Positions 61,072 to 64,000 of a stretch of 64,000 nucleotides of DNA are shown piece after piece; position 1 is the stretch's first letter; each line of letters starts with the position of its first letter. The notes under the pieces were generated by a model, which was given only the letters and a program-made list of their open reading frames with translations, was not told the origin of the DNA and made no database searches. The translations under genes were made by a program, and so were the position numbers. The stretch comes from Annona cherimola (taxonomy: Eukaryota; Streptophyta; Magnoliopsida; Magnoliales; Annonaceae), in the NCBI GenBank assembly GCA_030490835.1, contig CM059972.1, positions 5,424,264 to 5,488,263 of the forward strand, given 5' to 3'.

Positions 61072-62741
61072 CACATACCTATAGGAACTTGTTCTTTATC
61101 TTCAAAACAAGAAAGACATGATGTGAAAATGCTGAAGGTGTTTGCCTTCCCAGCTGCAACAAGATAAATATTTTTCCTGTTTCGGGTCAGGAACTCTAAA
61201 CCAACAATCAGGCCAAAAATTTGTGAACAAATATACATCAAAGATTAGATTGTAAAATGAGTATTTATGGATTAAAATAAAATGCAATTATAAATTATCA
61301 GCTATAGTTTATACAACGAATGAGCACCGTCCCTAAAGCATCCACTCTAGTAGTGAAAACTGACATGCTTGAGGCTGCTAAACCTACAGCAGATGCTGCA
61401 GATCTAGCTGGCAAAATTAGGCAGGCAGCATGTACATGAATAAATGCAGACTAAAGAATTCTTCCGCCTAACCAAATTTCTGCAGGTGTAGCCCACAAAA
61501 TGTTTTGACTACCCTGACATTACAATCAGGTCATCTATGTGGGATAGGTTCACTTGACCAATAAATGCATTTTTCTGCATGGAGTTATGCAGACAAATAA
61601 TAAAATGGGAAGAGTTGGTCTGACCCTTTCTTTCAGAGATGATTGGACGGTAATGTAATTGCTTTGCCTCAAGCATCCTTGGAACTTCATTTCCAGATTC
61701 GGAAACCCTGAGAAAAAGATCTTCAATTTCTTTTATGCTTGATACAAAATCCTTTGGCACTAGATTATTAACTAAACTTGGCTTCTCCATTTCATTTTTC
61801 TCATCAGCAGGAACTATAACTATTGATGGTGTGGTCATCGATGATGTCCTATCAGGGGTTTCAGCTTCACCAGACTCGTCCACATGGATCCTTTTCTCTC
61901 CATTTGGTTGCTCAATTTTCTGAGATAAAGTTTTAATTGTTGGCAGAATAGGAGACGAATTTGGTGAGTAGGAATCCATTCGTTTGCTCTGCTTTTCAGA
62001 TCTTTGAAGCAGACTATGCTCATCAGTGTCCTCAAGAGACTCTGAATGTCCAGGCTTCTCAATAAAGGCCGCCCTTTCGCCTTCCTCTTCCAAATCAGGA
62101 ATATCCTCCTCTTCCCTAAGCCTTCTTATATCATCAACATTATCCGACCCATGATTCAATCCCTGTCCATCCTGAAAAGAGAGCTGGTTGTCAATAGGAT
62201 GGAAAATACCAAAGTAATCCCATGGACCTCCACGTGGGGATGCAGGAAGTTCAAATGATGGTGCTTCCACTGATCGGGGTGTATGACTTTGAGGGGTGAC
62301 TGAAGAAGACTGAACCGTCGCTGTGACTGAGGTGGGTGGTCTCTCCTCAAAAGTTGCCGATGAAGGGCCACCAGTTCTCATATGATTGGTCTGAAAGTGT
62401 CCTGCATATGGCGGAGAAGCTGTAGGTGAAGCGGTTTCCATCGTTTCAACATGCTGTGACATGGATGGAGATGAGTATGAGAATTGAGAAAGGGACTTGT
62501 CAGTCAAGGCAAGTGGTTCAGGTGTCGCAGACGTGGAGGTATACAAAGAGGATTCCACTGCAGCTTCTGGTTCCACAAACTTTCTTAAAGCAGTTCCTGT
62601 ATTTTTGAGAGACTGAATATATGAAACATGAGCAGCAGCAAGCGAGCACCTCCCCTCCAGTGCTTGTCTTACAAATCGCTTCCTTTCCCGACATAATATC
62701 AGTGCCTTGTCATCTTCTATTTTAGAACTTGAAATTCCCAT
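57518..62741 (-). CDS. DUF630/DUF632 domain protein (NRG2/APSR1-type), complete, 831 aa
   Basis: A plant family whose studied members act in nitrate signalling (NRG2) and root response to phosphate (APSR1); the role of this copy is unknown. Exons: 62741-61625, 61153-61079, 60422-60208, 59357-59134, 58382-57518. GT-AG, phases agree, 2496 nt including TAA. Residues 1-60 are DUF630, starting MGISSSKIEDDKALILCRER, with an N-terminal Gly2 and Ser context that predicts N-myristoylation. Residues about 80-330 are low-complexity, rich in Ser/Pro/Thr, with an acidic patch. DUF632 runs from about residue 331 (IKEIEDLFLRV...MLEAKQLHY), through GSHASTLDRLYAWERKLYDE and KDLHSRIIVAIHRI, to beyond FTKWIDAQKAYVESINKWL. 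Residues 668-714 are a tandem peptide repeat not expected in the family. The Met at 62741 fits; the in-frame Met at 62801 falls in a probable 5'UTR intron. Confidence 0.93.
59600..59868. mobile_element. Tourist-like MITE in a DUF632-gene intron
   Basis: CTATGTTTGGTAAGC at the left and CACCAGACATAG at the right. The interior contains TTTGTCATCTTAACTGTCTA and AACTTTACCCCTATCATATC, as in 11029-11471. Target duplication unclear. Confidence 0.55.
60507..60924. repeat. Two tandem duplications in a DUF632-gene intron
   Basis: A unit of about 67 bp around TTTGGTTTCACCATCTCATG occurs twice (60520-60650). A unit of about 97 bp around GGTCATTGGAGGAGTTGGCA and ATTCCTTGTAACGATTTTGC occurs twice (60733-60924) and is almost identical between copies. 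Confidence 0.9.
61029..61069. repeat. (GA)n microsatellite next to a splice donor
   Basis: About 20 GA units on the plus strand, read as (TC)n in the transcript. It starts nine bases after the exon 2 border at 61079/61078 of the DUF632 gene. Confidence 0.95.
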
Positions 62742-62876
62742 TTTCTGGTGAAACGTTGAAAGATTAGCAATTAGAATTGCAGTCAAACTGTTTAAGATCA
62801 AACATTTCCTTCAAAAATCACCATTTTTAAAACCATCAACTCAGAGAGACATAAAATACAACCAACCACTCACCAA
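62742..62876 (-). other. Probable 5'UTR intron of the DUF632 gene
   Basis: On the minus strand, a strong donor (CAGATTG then GTGAGTGG) lies at 62873/62874. A polypyrimidine stretch ending TTTCACCAG lies three bases before the ATG at 62741. Removing 62745-62873 (129 nt) leaves an AAA-ATG-GGA context. UTR exons further upstream (to beyond 63600) cannot be delimited by eye. Inference from splice signals only. Confidence 0.5.
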
Positions 62877-64000
62877 TCTGCAACAAATTCAAACAGAAAA
62901 TTCCTTGAAAAAGCATCTCAATCAACCAAAGAGCAGAACTCCAAAGGAAATAGAAATTCACTGTTCTCAAACTAGCTAGAAAAAGCCAAGAAAGTTTAAG
63001 TCAAGCACATAAGGAGAAAACATCTCCATATAGCCCCACGTTCCATGTAAGATGAAGTGCGTCCTTGCTTCGAAATCTGCGCAAGTGGTGTTCAGCAACA
63101 TATTCGAAAAGCCTATTTGGGCAAGTTCAAGCGCCAGAATGTTGGTTTTTGCAGGAAGCTAAGATTCCTACCTTTTCTTAAACAAGCTGTGCATTGGTTT
63201 TCTACTTTTGAAAAGTTGGCCAATTAAGCCCCCAATCTTCATGGTTCCACTAAGTTCACTGAAGCTCTAGATGAATGTTCCAAATCAATCTATTCTTAAC
63301 AAGAAGGGTATGGAAATTGCACAAACAAGTTTCATTAAGTTCAAAGATTGGGCATGACAGAAAGCATGCTCAAAAACCTCAAATCTCAACATCACTAAAA
63401 CAGTAGTCGGACAAGTACCAACAAACAAACCTGAAATAAAATAATAGCTCGAACTTCTCATAAATTCCAGTTCGAAGCCCACCAAATCTCGAAACCGTGA
63501 AAACAAATCGCAGTAGAATTCAATCCACTCAAAACGGGGAACAGAAAGTCATCTAACGAATCCAACACAAATGAACTAAATACAAAAAATCCACCACTAC
63601 GAAAGACAGGACAGTATGAAATCATCTCGGAACGCTGGAAATCGAAAAGAAACAATTACCGAACTTTAAAAAGCGAAGAACTCATAAATTTTCAACAAGC
63701 CATGTCCTCTAGCAACTAAATTTTAATCACAAAAAATGATCTTTTCATGGAAAAATATATTGGAAAAATCCCAATGATGCGTACTTTACTCAACCAAACA
63801 AGAATCACCAGATCAAAAAACTCTCCCGAATACTTGCTTCCACTCCAATTAATCAAACAACACCAAAATTCAACCTCTTAAAAAAAAAAAAAAGACAAAC
63901 AGAAAAAAGATCCAGAATATATCACGACTCGAAGCCATCAAGATACAGAGAATTCCCAGCAAAACCCAATCCACCCCAGCCAAAACCAGAAAAAGAAGAC

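Overview
This is a stretch of flowering-plant nuclear DNA. It is AT-rich and holds three protein genes, all on the minus strand. They are split by GT-AG introns and surrounded by miniature transposons, hAT and MULE elements, and microsatellites. One gene belongs to the plant-type DUF630/DUF632 family, and a transposon carries a decayed piece that resembles a growth-regulating factor (GRF) gene. Species cannot be named from what is visible. There are no rRNA, tRNA, CRISPR or prokaryotic features.

Genes. (1) 17413 down to 3194, continuing off the left edge: cleavage stimulation factor subunit 77 (CSTF77), a HAT-repeat scaffold of mRNA 3'-end processing. Eighteen exons were reconstructed and join in frame to give the first 520 codons. 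(2) 48328 down to 36852: complete ERGIC3/ERV46-type cargo receptor of the ER-Golgi shuttle, 13 exons, 385 residues. (3) 62741 down to 57518: complete DUF630/DUF632 protein (NRG2/APSR1-type family), 5 coding exons, 831 residues, with a probable 5'UTR intron. The three genes have unrelated housekeeping or regulatory roles and no sign of joint function.

Layout. 1-3193 is the distal part of a CSTF77 intron, filled by foldback elements and a left-truncated hAT. 3194-17527 is CSTF77; one intron carries a 2.5-kb hAT with a perfect 8-bp target duplication and a separate long hairpin. 17528-36851 is intergenic and almost wholly transposon-derived: foldback elements, Tourist-like MITEs, a 4-kb MULE that appears to carry a GRF fragment and possibly an LTR, two hATs, and a region resembling an LTR. 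36852-48328 is ERGIC3; its last intron contains a small hAT and a foldback element that was itself hit by a tRNA-type SINE. 48329-57098 is intergenic, with Tourist-like MITEs in tandem and a notable train of four foldback elements, each bordered by TA-rich microsatellite. 57099-63999 is the DUF632 gene with its UTRs.

The most interesting non-genic signal is a set of related foldback (hairpin) elements. They carry distinct G-rich ends and repeatedly sit inside (TA)n tracts. At least three subfamilies occur, with copies on both sides of the ERGIC3 gene and inside two genes.
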